This document shows positions 6,943 to 16,256 of a DNA stretch of 33,959 bases, piece after piece. The stretch covers positions 1-33,959 of the forward strand of contig JAFEFJ010000010.1 in the NCBI GenBank assembly GCA_018240635.1. Reading direction: 5' to 3'. The stretch's first letter is position 1; every line of letters begins with the position of its first letter. Under the pieces are notes generated by a model that was not told the DNA's origin, made no database searches, and saw only the letters and a program-made list of their open reading frames with translations. The position numbers were made by a program, and so were the translations under genes. Source of the DNA: Pseudomonadota bacterium. Lineage in GTDB: Bacteria; Pseudomonadota; Alphaproteobacteria; Acetobacterales; Acetobacteraceae.

Positions 6943-9900
6943 ATGCCCAAGCGCACCGACCTCTCCTCCATCATGATCATCGGCGCTGGTCCCATCGTGA
7001 TCGGCCAGGCCTGCGAGTTCGACTATTCCGGCGCGCAGGCCTGCAAGGCGCTGAAGGCCGAGGGGTACCGGGTGATCCTGGTGAACTCCAATCCCGCCAC
7101 GATCATGACCGATCCGGGCCTGGCCGACGCCACCTATGTCGAGCCGATCACGCCCGAGATGGTCGAGAAGATCATCGCGCGCGAGAAGCCCGATGCGCTG
7201 CTGCCCACGATGGGCGGGCAGACGGCGCTCAACACCGCGATGAAGCTCGCCGCCTCCGGTGCGCTGGAGCGACACGGCGTGGAGCTGATCGGCGCCAAGG
7301 CCGACGTGATCGACCGCGCCGAGGATCGCCTGAAGTTCCGCGACGCGATGGCGGAGATCGGCATCGAAAGCCCGCGCAGCGCCATCGCGCACACGATGGA
7401 CGAGGCGCGCGCCGCGCTCGCGCTCAGCGGCCTGCCCGCCGTGATCCGCCCCAGCTTCACGCTGGGCGGCACCGGCGGCGGCATCGCCTACAACCGCGAG
7501 GAGTTCGAGCAGATCGTCGCGGGCGGCCTCGAAGCCTCGCCCACCACCGAGGTGCTGATCGAGGAAAGCGTGCTGGGGTGGAAGGAGTTCGAGATGGAGG
7601 TGGTCCGCGACAGCGCGGACAACTGCATCATCGTCTGCTCGATCGAGAACGTCGATCCGATGGGCATCCACACGGGCGATTCCGTCACCGTGGCGCCCGC
7701 GCTCACGCTGACCGACAAGGAATTCCAGCGGATGCGCGACGCCTCCATCGCGTGCCTGCGCAAGATCGGCGTCGATACCGGCGGATCGAACGTTCAGTTC
7801 GCGGTCAATCCGGCCGACGGGCGCATGGTGGTCATCGAGATGAACCCGCGCGTCTCGCGCAGCTCCGCGCTGGCGTCGAAGGCGACCGGGTTCCCCATCG
7901 CCAAGATCGCGGCAAAGCTCGCGGTCGGCTACACGCTCGATGAGCTTGCCAACGATATCACCCGCGTCACGCCCGCGAGCTTCGAGCCCACCATCGACTA
8001 CGTGGTGGTGAAGATCCCGCGCTTCACCTTCGAGAAATTCCCCGGCACGCCCGCCCTGCTGACCACCAGCATGAAAAGCGTGGGCGAGGCGATGGCGATC
8101 GGCCGCTGCTTCGCCGAAGCCCTGCAGAAGGGCCTGCGCAGCATGGAGACAGGCCTGCATGGGCTCGATCCGGTGGAGCCGCCGGGCGATGGCGGGGCGG
8201 ATGCGTTCCGCGCCGTGCTGTCCGAGCCGCGCCCCGACCGGCTGCTGATGGCCGCGCAGGCGCTGCGCGCCGGTCTGTCGGTGGAGGACGTTCACGGCGC
8301 GACGAAGTTCGATCCCTGGTTCCTGCGCGAGCTTGCCCGCATCGTCGAAGCCGAGCAGGCGGTGGCCGCGACCGGGCTGCCCGCGCATCCGGCGGCGCTG
8401 CGGCGGCTGAAGGCGCTGGGCTTCTCCGACATCCAGCTTGCACGCATCGCCGACGTGCCCACCGCTGATGTCGCGGCGCTGCGCGAGCGGCTCGGCGTGC
8501 ATCCGGTCTACAAGCGCATCGACACCTGCGCCGCCGAGTTCGCCGCCGCCACGCCCTACATGTATTCCACCTACGAAGGCGGCTTCGGCGATCCGGTCTG
8601 CGAGTCCGATCCCACCGACAAGCGCAAGATCGTCATCCTGGGCGGCGGGCCGAACCGCATCGGCCAGGGAATCGAGTTCGATTATTGCTGCGTCCACGCC
8701 GCCTATGCGCTGCGCGAAGCCGGGTTCGAGACCATCATGGTCAACTGCAACCCGGAAACCGTCAGCACCGACTACGACACCTCCGACCGGCTGTATTTCG
8801 AGCCGCTGACCGCCGAGGACGTGATCGCGCTGGTCCGCCGCGAGCAGCAGCGCGGCACGCTGCTGGGATGCATCGTGCAGTATGGCGGACAGACGCCGCT
8901 GAAGCTGTCGCAGGCGCTGGAGAAGGCGGGCATCCCGATCCTGGGCACCAGCGCCGACGCCATCGACCTGGCGGAGGACCGCGAGCGCTTCCAGCAGCTA
9001 CTTCATCGGCTGGGGCTGTTGCAGCCGGAGAACGGCACCGCGCGCTCGGCCGATGAGGCGGAGGCGATCGCCGAGCGCATCGGCTATCCCGTGGTGATCC
9101 GCCCCAGCTACGTGCTGGGCGGGCGCGCGATGGAGATCGTCTACGACCGCGCCGGCCTGCACCGCTACATGCGGGAAGCGGTGCGCGTCTCGGGCGACAA
9201 CCCGGTGCTGATCGACCGCTACCTGAACGATGCGATCGAGGTCGATGTGGACTGCATCGCCGATGGCGAGAGCGTCTATGTCGCGGGCGTGATGGAGCAT
9301 ATCGAGGAAGCCGGCATCCATTCCGGCGATTCGGCCTGCGCCCTGCCGCCCTACACGCTGCCGCCTGCGATGGTGACCGAGCTGAAGGCCGAGACCGAGG
9401 CGATGGCGAAGGCGCTCGGCGTCGTCGGCCTGATGAACGTCCAGTACGCGATCAAGGACGACACGATCTACGTGCTGGAAGTGAATCCGCGCGCGAGCCG
9501 CACCGTGCCCTTCGTTGCAAAAGCGACGGGCGTTGCGGTCGCCAAGGTGGGCGCGCTGGTGATGGCCGGCCGCCGGCTGACCGAATTCGCGCTCGACGAC
9601 GAGGCGGTGGCCGCGCATGTCGCGGTGAAGGAAGCGGTGTTCCCCTTCGCGCGCTTCCCGAACGTGGACACCATCCTGGGGCCGGAGATGCGTTCCACCG
9701 GCGAGGTGATGGGGCTCGATCTCAGTTTCGAGCGTGCCTTCGCCAAGTCGCAGCTCGGCGCGGGGATCAAGCTGCCGGAATCCGGCACCGTGTTCCTGTC
9801 GATCCGCGACGCCGACAAGAAGGGCCTGCCCGCACTCGCGCGGCGGCTGACCGACATGGGCTTCGCCATCATGGCCACGCGCGGCACGGCGGCGCGCATC

Positions 9901-10185
9901 CGCGAGGCGGGATTGCCCGTCACCGTCGTGAACAAGGTGCTGGAAGGCCGGCCGCATTGCGTGGATGCGATCCTGTCCGGCGAGGTCCAACTGGTCATCA
10001 ACACCGCGTCCGGCCCGCAGTCGATCGCCGACAGCTTCGCCATCCGCCGCAGCGCGCTGACGCATGGCGTGCCGCACTACACCACCATGGCGGGCGCCCG
10101 GGCCGCGACGCATGCCATGGCCGCGCTGCGCGCGGGGACGCTTGAAGTCGCCCCGCTACAGTCCTACTTTCGAGGATCGTTCTGA
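6943..10185 (+). CDS. carB: Carbamoyl-phosphate synthase large subunit
   Basis: Makes carbamoyl phosphate from bicarbonate, ammonia and two ATP, with CarA supplying ammonia. The 1080-residue length is standard. Two homologous halves are visible. Each opens with a nucleotide/biotin-carboxylase-like segment ([19 protein letters not shown] near residue 11, and [19 protein letters not shown] near residue 565). Each has its own ATP-grasp core, including the glycine-rich loop [10 protein letters not shown] in the first half. The C-terminal methylglyoxal-synthase-like allosteric domain (about 940-1080) includes [13 protein letters not shown]. The start is only 3 bp after the upstream ATPase stop, so carB almost certainly shares that transcript. 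The sequence itself looks conventional and of host composition, unlike the gene before it. Confidence 0.98.
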   Translation: MPKRTDLSSIMIIGAGPIVIGQACEFDYSGAQACKALKAEGYRVILVNSNPATIMTDPGLADATYVEPITPEMVEKIIAREKPDALLPTMGGQTALNTAMKLAASGALERHGVELIGAKADVIDRAEDRLKFRDAMAEIGIESPRSAIAHTMDEARAALALSGLPAVIRPSFTLGGTGGGIAYNREEFEQIVAGGLEASPTTEVLIEESVLGWKEFEMEVVRDSADNCIIVCSIENVDPMGIHTGDSVTVAPALTLTDKEFQRMRDASIACLRKIGVDTGGSNVQFAVNPADGRMVVIEMNPRVSRSSALASKATGFPIAKIAAKLAVGYTLDELANDITRVTPASFEPTIDYVVVKIPRFTFEKFPGTPALLTTSMKSVGEAMAIGRCFAEALQKGLRSMETGLHGLDPVEPPGDGGADAFRAVLSEPRPDRLLMAAQALRAGLSVEDVHGATKFDPWFLRELARIVEAEQAVAATGLPAHPAALRRLKALGFSDIQLARIADVPTADVAALRERLGVHPVYKRIDTCAAEFAAATPYMYSTYEGGFGDPVCESDPTDKRKIVILGGGPNRIGQGIEFDYCCVHAAYALREAGFETIMVNCNPETVSTDYDTSDRLYFEPLTAEDVIALVRREQQRGTLLGCIVQYGGQTPLKLSQALEKAGIPILGTSADAIDLAEDRERFQQLLHRLGLLQPENGTARSADEAEAIAERIGYPVVIRPSYVLGGRAMEIVYDRAGLHRYMREAVRVSGDNPVLIDRYLNDAIEVDVDCIADGESVYVAGVMEHIEEAGIHSGDSACALPPYTLPPAMVTELKAETEAMAKALGVVGLMNVQYAIKDDTIYVLEVNPRASRTVPFVAKATGVAVAKVGALVMAGRRLTEFALDDEAVAAHVAVKEAVFPFARFPNVDTILGPEMRSTGEVMGLDLSFERAFAKSQLGAGIKLPESGTVFLSIRDADKKGLPALARRLTDMGFAIMATRGTAARIREAGLPVTVVNKVLEGRPHCVDAILSGEVQLVINTASGPQSIADSFAIRRSALTHGVPHYTTMAGARAATHAMAALRAGTLEVAPLQSYFRGSF

Positions 10186-10297
10186 CGCCAGCCCTCGCGG
10201 ACGGCCCGTAGGCCCCGGCGCCGGGGGGCCGCGCTGCGCCCGCAGCGTTGGCGGTGGCAGCAATCAAGCTCGTTTCAGACCATCGAAGGACCGTGCC

Positions 10298-10771
10298 TTG
10301 CAGAAGTTTCCGATGACCGGCCCCGGCTTGCAGCGGTTGGAAGAAGAGCTGCGGAACCTGAAGGCCACCGAGCGTCCCGCGGTGATCCGCGCCATCGCGG
10401 AGGCGCGCAGCCATGGAGACCTGAGCGAAAACGCGGAATACCACGCCGCGCGCGAACGCCAGTCCTTCATCGAAGGGCGCATCGCGGAGCTTGAGGAAAT
10501 CATTTCCTCGGCCGAGGTGATCGACCCGTCGATGCTGAGCGGCGAGCATGTGAAGTTCGGCGCGCATGTGAAACTTCTCGACGAGGAAACCGAGAAGGAA
10601 GCCACCTACCAGATCGTCGGCGTCCACGAAGCGGACATCAAGCTGCGCCGCCTGTCGATCTCCTCCCCGCTGGCGAAGGCGCTGATCGGAAAGAAGCCGG
10701 GCGATACCATTTCGGTGCCGGCGCCGGGCGGCGACCGGTCGTACGAGATTCTCAGCGTCACATTCTCCTGA
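10298..10771 (+). CDS. greA: Transcription elongation factor GreA
   Basis: Rescues backtracked RNA polymerase by stimulating transcript cleavage. I place the start at a TTG (10298-10300), giving a 157-residue protein beginning [18 protein letters not shown], the standard GreA length and opening. A GAAGGA at 10285-10290 lies seven bases upstream; no ATG gives a full-length N terminus. Residues 1-75 form the coiled-coil with the acidic tip region [16 protein letters not shown]. The rest is the FKBP-like C-terminal domain ending near [10 protein letters not shown], with the conserved [16 protein letters not shown] segment. It follows carB by 112 bp, the usual car-greA linkage in alphaproteobacteria. 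Confidence 0.95.
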   Translation: MQKFPMTGPGLQRLEEELRNLKATERPAVIRAIAEARSHGDLSENAEYHAARERQSFIEGRIAELEEIISSAEVIDPSMLSGEHVKFGAHVKLLDEETEKEATYQIVGVHEADIKLRRLSISSPLAKALIGKKPGDTISVPAPGGDRSYEILSVTFS

Positions 10772-10811
10772 TCGGCCGCGCCGCGTCACGGCGCCGGGGA
10801 CCGTTGCCTCG

Positions 10812-12008
10812 ATGATCGGACTGAACGACGTTCAGGACGCCGCGCGCCGCATCGCCGGCCGCGTTCTGCGCACGCCCGCGGTGCCGAGCGACGCGCTGTC
10901 CCGCGCGACCGGTGCCGAGGTGGTGCTGAAGCTCGACAACCTTCAGGCGACCGGCGCCTTCAAGGAACGCGGCGCCGCCAACCGGCTCGCGCTGCTGACC
11001 GAGGACGAGCGGCGGCGCGGCGTGATCGCGATGTCGGCGGGCAACCACGCGCAGGCGGTGGCGCGGCACGCCCATCTGCTCGGCATCGACGCGGTGATCG
11101 TGATGCCGCAGTTCACGCCCGCGACGAAGGTGACGCGCACCGCCGCCTGGGGCGCCCGCGTGGTGCTGCACGGCGAAAGCCTCGCCGAAGCCGCCGCCCA
11201 TGCCTGCGCGCTGGCCGAGGCCGAGGGGCGCGTCTTCATCCACCCCTACGACGATCCCGCCGTGATGGCAGGCCAGGGCACGCTGGCGCTGGAGCTGCTG
11301 GAGGATTTCCCCGATCTCGACACGCTCGCCATCCCGGTGGGCGGCGGCGGCCTCGTCGCCGGCTGCGCCGCCGCGGCGCGCGCGCTGCGGCCCGGCATCG
11401 CCGTGTATGGCGTGGAGGTCGATGCCTACGCGCCGATGGCGCAGCGGCTCGCGAACCAGCCGGTGCGCGTCGGCGGCGCGACCATCGCCGAGGGCATCGC
11501 GGTGCGCGACGTGGGCGAACTGCCGCTCTCGATGCTGCGCGCCTTCGGCATCGAGGTGCTGGTGGTGCCCGAGCGCGCGATCGAGGAAGCCATCGGCCTG
11601 CTCGCCGAAGGCGCGAAGCTGGTGGCGGAAGGCGCGGGCGCGGCCGGGGTGGCGGCGCTGCTGACCTACCCGCACCGCTTCCGCGGCAAGCGCGTGGGCA
11701 TCCCCGTCTGCGGCGGCAACATCGACGCGCGCATCCTGTCCAACGTGCTGGTGCGCAACCTGCTGCGCGACGGGCGGCTGCTGCGGCTGCACATGCAGAT
11801 CCCCGACCGCCCCGGCGTGCTGGCCGATATCGCGGGCCGCATCGGCGGGCGCGGCGGCAACATCATCGAGGTTTCGCACCAGCGCCTGTTCGCCTCCGCC
11901 TCGGTGCAGGCAGCGGAGCTGGAAGTGATGGTCGAGGCGCGCGACAAGGACCACGCCGACGCGATCGTCTCGGCGCTGGAGGATGCCTACGTCGTCCGCC
12001 GCGTCTGA
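10812..12008 (+). CDS. Threonine ammonia-lyase (PLP-dependent), ACT-domain form
   Basis: Deaminates threonine (and probably serine) to 2-oxobutyrate. The 398-residue protein is a fold-type II PLP enzyme: the Schiff-base lysine is K51 in ATGAFKERGA, the conserved SAGNHAQAVA loop is near residues 75-84, and the phosphate-binding glycine loop is in VGGGGLVAG near 177-184. Residues from about 325 on form one ACT domain (IPDRPGVLADIAGRIGG). This matches the short ~400-residue ilvA/tdcB type rather than the ~510-residue biosynthetic IlvA with two ACT-like modules. No other isoleucine genes are near, so a catabolic or anaplerotic role cannot be separated from a biosynthetic one. It lies 40 bp after greA. 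Confidence 0.92.
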   Translation: MIGLNDVQDAARRIAGRVLRTPAVPSDALSRATGAEVVLKLDNLQATGAFKERGAANRLALLTEDERRRGVIAMSAGNHAQAVARHAHLLGIDAVIVMPQFTPATKVTRTAAWGARVVLHGESLAEAAAHACALAEAEGRVFIHPYDDPAVMAGQGTLALELLEDFPDLDTLAIPVGGGGLVAGCAAAARALRPGIAVYGVEVDAYAPMAQRLANQPVRVGGATIAEGIAVRDVGELPLSMLRAFGIEVLVVPERAIEEAIGLLAEGAKLVAEGAGAAGVAALLTYPHRFRGKRVGIPVCGGNIDARILSNVLVRNLLRDGRLLRLHMQIPDRPGVLADIAGRIGGRGGNIIEVSHQRLFASASVQAAELEVMVEARDKDHADAIVSALEDAYVVRRV

Positions 12009-12083
12009 CGCATCCCCCCGCCGGGCTGGACGCGCCGCCGCCGCTTCGCTCCAATGGCGCGTGGCGACAGGAGGGAGGGAACC

Positions 12084-12962
12084 ATGCGGATCGTGCCCAG
12101 CGGCGAGATCCTTGGCGCGCGCATCGAAGACGTGGACCTGTCCGCGCCGCTGACCGACGGCGAATTCCGCACGGTGCTGCGCGCGCTCGGCGAGCACGGG
12201 GTTCTGTGCTTTCCCGATCAGCATATCGACGTCGCGGCCTTCGCCGCCTTCGGACGGCGTTTCGGCACGCTTGAAATCAACGTCGCCAACATGTTCCACG
12301 AACCGGATTTCCCGGAAGTGATGATCCTGTCGAACATGACGCGCGACGGGAAACCCATCGGCCTGGGCGACGCGGGCCAGGGCTGGCACACCGACATGTC
12401 CTACAGCCGCGAGATCGCGCTGGCGAACATCCTGCACGCGCAGCGCGTTCCGCATCGCGACGGCGCGCCGCTGGGCGATACGCAGTTCCGCAACATGCAT
12501 GCCGCGTACGACACGCTGCCGCAGGACCTGAAGCGCTCGCTGGAAGGCCGCACCGCGACGCACGACTTCGCGAAGTTCTGGGACATGATGCGCGCCCGTC
12601 CCGGCTCGGCCCGCCCGCCGCTGACCGAGGAGCAGCGGCGGCGCAAACCCCCTGTTTCGCAGCCGATCTTCCGCATCCACCCGATCACCGGGCGGCGCGT
12701 GCTGTACGCCAATCCCGGCTACACGATGCGCATCGACGGAATGCCGCAGGACGAGAGCGACGCGATCCTGGACTTCCTCTTCGCGCACCAGGCCGAGGAC
12801 CGTTTCCTGTACGCGCATCACTGGACGGAAAACGACCTGCTGATCTGGGACAATATCGGCACCACGCACAACGCGGTTGCCGACTACCGCGCCGACGAGC
12901 CGCGCTACATGCGGCGCGTGCAGGTGATGGCGACGCTCGACTACGCCGCGATGGCCGCCTGA
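12084..12962 (+). CDS. TauD/TfdA-family Fe(II)/2-oxoglutarate dioxygenase
   Basis: Oxygenase of the taurine/2,4-D dioxygenase family, coupling 2-oxoglutarate decarboxylation to oxidation of an unknown organic substrate. The start at 12084 (MRIVPSGEILGARIEDVDL) has an AGGAGGGAGG run upstream; the longer frame from 12054 is less likely. The 292-residue protein holds the iron ligands H102 and D104 (GWHTDMSY) and a distal H262 (TTHNAVADY). Arginines follow at about 277-278 for 2-oxoglutarate. The SDR start follows one base after its stop, so dioxygenase and dehydrogenase may act in sequence, for example hydroxylation followed by alcohol oxidation. Substrate cannot be read from sequence; sulfonate and phenoxyacetate side-groups are only family precedents. 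Confidence 0.9.
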   Translation: MRIVPSGEILGARIEDVDLSAPLTDGEFRTVLRALGEHGVLCFPDQHIDVAAFAAFGRRFGTLEINVANMFHEPDFPEVMILSNMTRDGKPIGLGDAGQGWHTDMSYSREIALANILHAQRVPHRDGAPLGDTQFRNMHAAYDTLPQDLKRSLEGRTATHDFAKFWDMMRARPGSARPPLTEEQRRRKPPVSQPIFRIHPITGRRVLYANPGYTMRIDGMPQDESDAILDFLFAHQAEDRFLYAHHWTENDLLIWDNIGTTHNAVADYRADEPRYMRRVQVMATLDYAAMAA

Positions 12963-12963
12963 G

Positions 12964-13695
12964 ATGGCGGACTTCACGGGCCGGCGCGTCGTCATCACCG
13001 GGGGCGCGGGCGGCATCGGCGTCGCGACCGCGCACGCCTTCCTTTCGGCGGGCGCGCATGTGCTGCTGATCGATCTGGACGAGGAACGTCTGTCCGCCGC
13101 GCGCGAGACGCTGGCGGGCGGATCGCGCGTCGTGACCTTCGCCTCCTCGATCGCGCGGCCCGACCAGTGCGCGCGCGCGCTCGACCGAATGCAGGGGGCG
13201 CTGCACGCGCTCGTGCATCTCGCGGGCGTATTCGAGCGCGATCCGCTCGATCCCGCCGATCACGGCGTGTGGGACCGCGCCATCGCGGCCAACCTGACGA
13301 ACGCCTACGACATGGCGGTGGCCTTCGCGCGGCGCATCGACAGGCGCGTGCCGGCCAGCATCGTGCTCGCCAGCTCCGTCGCCTACCGGCGCGGCAGCGG
13401 CGAGTATGCCGCCTACTCGGCCGCGAAGGGCGGCGTCGTCGGGCTTGCGCGCGCGCTCTCGCGCGGGCTCGCGCCCGATGTGCGGGTGAACGCGGTGGCG
13501 CCCGGCGTGATCACCACGAAAATGGCGGAACCGGTCATCGCGGCGCGCGGCGAGAAGATGCTGGGCGACATCCCGCTCAGGCGCTTCGGCAGCCCGGCAG
13601 AGGTCGCGGGGGTGATCCGCTTCCTCTGCTCGGACGATGCCTCCTACGTCACCGGCCAGACCATCACGATCGACGGCGGCCTGACCAACGCGTAG
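12964..13695 (+). CDS. SDR family NAD(P)-dependent oxidoreductase
   Basis: A 243-residue classical short-chain dehydrogenase. It has a Rossmann motif TGGAGGIG (12-19), an acidic residue after beta-2 (LLIDLDEE) that suggests NAD preference, catalytic S138, Y151 and K155 (YSAAK), and a C-terminal VTGQTITIDGGL typical of FabG-like members. The usual NNAG segment reads HLAG here, a departure in the active-site region that does not remove the catalytic triad. It begins one base after the stop of the TauD-type dioxygenase and is thus probably co-translated with it. The substrate is unknown; an alcohol product of the dioxygenase is the simplest guess. It converges with the next SDR across a 6-bp gap. 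Confidence 0.9.
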   Translation: MADFTGRRVVITGGAGGIGVATAHAFLSAGAHVLLIDLDEERLSAARETLAGGSRVVTFASSIARPDQCARALDRMQGALHALVHLAGVFERDPLDPADHGVWDRAIAANLTNAYDMAVAFARRIDRRVPASIVLASSVAYRRGSGEYAAYSAAKGGVVGLARALSRGLAPDVRVNAVAPGVITTKMAEPVIAARGEKMLGDIPLRRFGSPAEVAGVIRFLCSDDASYVTGQTITIDGGLTNA

Positions 13696-13701
13696 CCGGC
13701 G

Positions 13702-14472
13702 CTATGCCGCGACGTAGCCGCCATCGACGTTGTAGGCGGCGCCGGTCACGAACGACGCGCGGTCGGAGCACAGCCACACCACCATCTCCGCGATCTCCTC
13801 CGGTTCGCCCATGCGCCTGGCGGGGACTTTCGCGAGGATCTGATCGCCGCGGCGGCGCATCACGTCCTCCGTCATCGGCGTGGTGATGTAGCCGGGGCAG
13901 ACGGCGTTCACGCGGATGCCGTCCTCGGCGTATTCGATGGCGGCGGATTTCGTCAGCCCCACCACGCCGTGCTTGGCCGCGACATAGGCGCTGGAGAACG
14001 GGCCGCCCACCAGCCCGAGAACCGAGGCGGTGTTGACGATGGCGCCGCCGCCGCCCTGTTGCAGCATCAGCAGGATTTCCTGCTTCATGCAGAGCCAGAC
14101 GCTTTTCAGGTTCACTTCGATCATGCGGTCGAAGGCCTGCTCGCTCCATTCGGCGGTCTTCATGCCCGCGGCATCGACGTTCACGCCGCTGATGCCGGCA
14201 TTGTTGAACGCGCAATCGATGCGCCCGAACGCCGCAACCGTGGTCCGCATCATCGCCTCGACCTTCGCCGGATCGGTCACGTCGAGCGCGATGCCGATGG
14301 CCTGGCCGCCGGCGCGGTTGATCTCCGCGACCGTCGCGGCCGCGCCTTCCTCCGACTGATCGGCGACGGCGACGCGCGCGCCCTCGCGCGCCAGGGCGAG
14401 GCACGTGGCGCGCCCGATGCCCGACGCGCCGCCCGTGACCAGCGCCGATTTTCCCGCGACCAAGCCTTGCAT
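13702..14472 (-). CDS. SDR family oxidoreductase (divergent from TetR regulator)
   Basis: A 256-residue classical SDR. The start at 14470-14472 (MQGLVAGKSALVTGG) is preferred over the upstream ATG at 14529 because a GGGAGG sits just before it. The Rossmann motif TGGASGIG is at 13-20, NNAG at 90-93, the catalytic set S150, Y163, K167 (YVAAK), and the C terminus is VTGAAYNVDGGYVAA. The aspartate in VAVADQSEE suggests NAD(H). It is transcribed divergently from a TetR regulator across a 149-bp gap holding a promoter and palindromes, which makes it the most likely direct target of that regulator. Substrate unknown. Confidence 0.92.
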   Translation of the reverse strand: MQGLVAGKSALVTGGASGIGRATCLALAREGARVAVADQSEEGAAATVAEINRAGGQAIGIALDVTDPAKVEAMMRTTVAAFGRIDCAFNNAGISGVNVDAAGMKTAEWSEQAFDRMIEVNLKSVWLCMKQEILLMLQQGGGGAIVNTASVLGLVGGPFSSAYVAAKHGVVGLTKSAAIEYAEDGIRVNAVCPGYITTPMTEDVMRRRGDQILAKVPARRMGEPEEIAEMVVWLCSDRASFVTGAAYNVDGGYVAA

Positions 14473-14564
14473 GGTTGCCTCCCTGAACGAATTTTCGTGC
14501 TGTCGGCACTTTAGATTCGCTTTTCGCAAGCGGCCAGGGCGGCGGCGCGGCGCGCGCGCATTGC

Positions 14565-14611
14565 TTCACATCGAAAGGCGATAGCGGTAACATCGGCCAT
14601 TGGACCAACGG
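14565..14611 (+). promoter_or_regulatory. tetR promoter with overlapping palindromic operator candidate
   Basis: TTCACA (14565-14570), a 17-bp spacer and TAACAT (14588-14593) form a good sigma-70-like promoter pointing into the TetR gene, with a start expected near 14600. A 15-bp imperfect palindrome CCATTGGACCAACGG (14597-14611, twelve of fourteen paired positions match) covers that start point and ends 10 bp before the ATG. A smaller repeat ACGAA-TT-TTCGT (14487-14498) lies near the divergent SDR start. The arrangement suggests autorepression by the TetR protein. Confidence 0.45.
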
Positions 14612-14621
14612 ATGCCCAGCG

Positions 14622-15251
14622 ATGCGGGACGAGATCCTCGCCTACAAGCGTGAAAGGATTCTGCAGGAGGCGGTGGCGCTTTTTTACGAGCGCGGCTTCT
14701 CCGGCGCCACGCTTGACGATATCGCCGCCGAGCTTGGCGTGACCAAGCCGTTCATCTACTCGCATTTCCGCAGCAAGACCGATCTGCTTGCCGCGATCTG
14801 CAAGCCGACGATCGAGATGTCGGTCGCCGCCATCGCGGAGGCATCGAAGCTGCCCGGCACCGCGACCGAACGGCTGCGCCACGCCATCAACGACTTCACC
14901 CGCGTGGTGCTGCAGCGCCAGCCCAACATCGCGATCTATTTCCGCGAGGAGAAGAACCTCTCGCCCGAGGCGCTCGCGGAAATCAACGTGCTGCGCAAGG
15001 ACTTCGACCGCCTGCTGTCCAAGCTGCTGTCCGACGGCGTGGCGAGCGGGGAGTTCGCGATCCGCGACGTGAAGCTCGCGGCGCTCGCGATCGGCGGGAT
15101 GATCAGCTGGGCCTATACGTGGCACCGCCCCGCCGGACGCCTCGCCACCGACGAGATGTGCGAGGCGATGGCCGAGCTGACGCTGCAGATGGCAGGCGTG
15201 CGGCTCTTGCCGGGACGGGCCGGGAAGGAACAGGCGAAACTATCGGCGTGA
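14622..15251 (+). CDS. TetR/AcrR family transcriptional regulator
   Basis: A 209-residue TetR-type repressor. The N-terminal helix-turn-helix occupies about residues 10-56 (RERILQEAVALFYERGFSG, then TLDDIAAELGVTKPFIYSHF), which matches the family consensus closely. The C-terminal ligand-binding part is variable, with a tryptophan/tyrosine-containing helix (MISWAYTWHRPAG). The ATG at 14622 fits the family start, though no strong Shine-Dalgarno is visible. It is divergent to an SDR and convergent with an esterase/hydrolase/LLM operon, so it probably senses an intermediate of the surrounding catabolic genes. The ligand cannot be inferred. Confidence 0.93.
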   Translation: MRDEILAYKRERILQEAVALFYERGFSGATLDDIAAELGVTKPFIYSHFRSKTDLLAAICKPTIEMSVAAIAEASKLPGTATERLRHAINDFTRVVLQRQPNIAIYFREEKNLSPEALAEINVLRKDFDRLLSKLLSDGVASGEFAIRDVKLAALAIGGMISWAYTWHRPAGRLATDEMCEAMAELTLQMAGVRLLPGRAGKEQAKLSA

Positions 15252-15261
15252 GGCCGGTTGC

Positions 15262-15291
15262 CGTCAGGGCGGGGCCAAGCCCGCCATGACG
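15262..15291. terminator. Hairpin between convergent tetR and esterase genes
   Basis: CGTCA-G-GGCGGG (15262-15273) pairs with CCCGCC-A-TGACG (15280-15291) around a six-base loop GCCAAG. This makes 11 paired positions with one mismatch, 10 bp after the tetR stop and 7 bp before the esterase stop. The site between convergent genes suggests a bidirectional terminator, but neither side has a T-run. Its CGTCATGGC outer edge also matches the outer edge of the REP-like element at 33059-33146, so it may be a diverged copy of that family. Confidence 0.45.
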
Positions 15292-15298
15292 CCGTGGA

Positions 15299-16246
15299 TC
15301 AGCCCGCCGTCAGCGCCTTCCTGAGCGCCGCGCCCATCGCGTCCAGCAGCAGGCCGGATGCGGCGATCACCTTGCCCATCGTCAGGAAGCCGTGGATCTG
15401 GTCGGAGAAGTGCATGTGCAGCACGCGCACGCCTTCCTGTTCGAGCCGGCGCGCATAGGCGATGCCTTCATCGCACAGCGGATCGGCCGCCGCCGTGACC
15501 ACCAGCGCGGGCGGGGTGCCCGAGAGGTCCGCGGCACGGATCGGCGAGCCGCGCCAGTCGCTGCGCTGCGCCGGGTCGGGCGTGTAGAGATCGACGAAGT
15601 AGCGCATCGTCGCCGCCGTCAGCAGCACGCCTTCCGTCACGCGCTGATAGGACGGATAGGTCATGCCCAGATCGACGACGGGATAGATCAGCAACTGATA
15701 CGCCAGCTTCGGCAACCCGCCCCGCGCGGCGTGGATCGCGACGGCGGCGGCGAGGTTGCCGCCCGCGCTGTCGCCGCCCACCGCGATGCGCGCGGGGTCG
15801 ATGCCCAGCCGCGCGGCGTTCTCGAACGCGAAGCGCGTCGCCGCCACGGAGTCGTCGAAGGAAGCCGGGAAGCGGTATTCCGGCGCCATCCGGTAATCGA
15901 CCGACAGCACGCGGCAGCCGGAGGCGTTCGCCAGATGCCGGCAAACGACGTCATGCGAATCCAGATCGCCCAGCACCCAGCCGCCGCCGTGGAAATACAC
16001 GAGGCAGGGCTGCGCGCTGTCGCCGGCGACGCCCGCCGGCACGTAGAACCGCACCGGCACGTTGCCGTGCGGGCCGGGCGCGGCCATGTCGGTTACGGAT
16101 GCAACCTCCTGCGGCTCCGGCTGCGTCACCGCGCGCGATGCGCTGTAGGCGGCGCGCGCCTCGGCGGGCGGCAGCGATTCCAGTGGCGGGCGGCCTGCCT
16201 CGCGCACCATCACCAGCAGGCGTTCGGCGTCGGGATCGAGAATCAT
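15299..16246 (-). CDS. Alpha/beta hydrolase, HSL-type carboxylesterase/lipase
   Basis: A 315-residue esterase of the hormone-sensitive-lipase (family IV) type. The oxyanion-hole motif HGGGW is at 86-90, the nucleophile S160 is in GGDSAGGN, and the acid and histidine come near the C terminus (DPLCDEG and DQIHGF). There is no signal peptide, so it is cytoplasmic. Such enzymes hydrolyse short or medium acyl esters. It lies 10 bp after the second hydrolase and is the last gene of an LLM-hydrolase-esterase operon. A monooxygenase such as a Baeyer-Villiger-type or LLM enzyme could create an ester for it to cleave, but that is inference. Confidence 0.92.
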   Translation of the reverse strand: MILDPDAERLLVMVREAGRPPLESLPPAEARAAYSASRAVTQPEPQEVASVTDMAAPGPHGNVPVRFYVPAGVAGDSAQPCLVYFHGGGWVLGDLDSHDVVCRHLANASGCRVLSVDYRMAPEYRFPASFDDSVAATRFAFENAARLGIDPARIAVGGDSAGGNLAAAVAIHAARGGLPKLAYQLLIYPVVDLGMTYPSYQRVTEGVLLTAATMRYFVDLYTPDPAQRSDWRGSPIRAADLSGTPPALVVTAAADPLCDEGIAYARRLEQEGVRVLHMHFSDQIHGFLTMGKVIAASGLLLDAMGAALRKALTAG

Positions 16247-16256
16247 GCGTGAAAAC

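Noticed and set aside
6805-8697. Minus-strand open frame of 630 codons opposite carB
   Set aside because: Lies inside carB, which is unmistakable on the other strand.
10213-10232. CCCCGG/CCGGGG hairpin between carB and greA as terminator
   Set aside because: No T-run and such GC palindromes are common here by composition; left out as a feature.
10758-13016. Minus-strand open frame of 752 codons
   Set aside because: Runs antisense through threonine dehydratase and the TauD-type gene; His/Arg-rich shadow.
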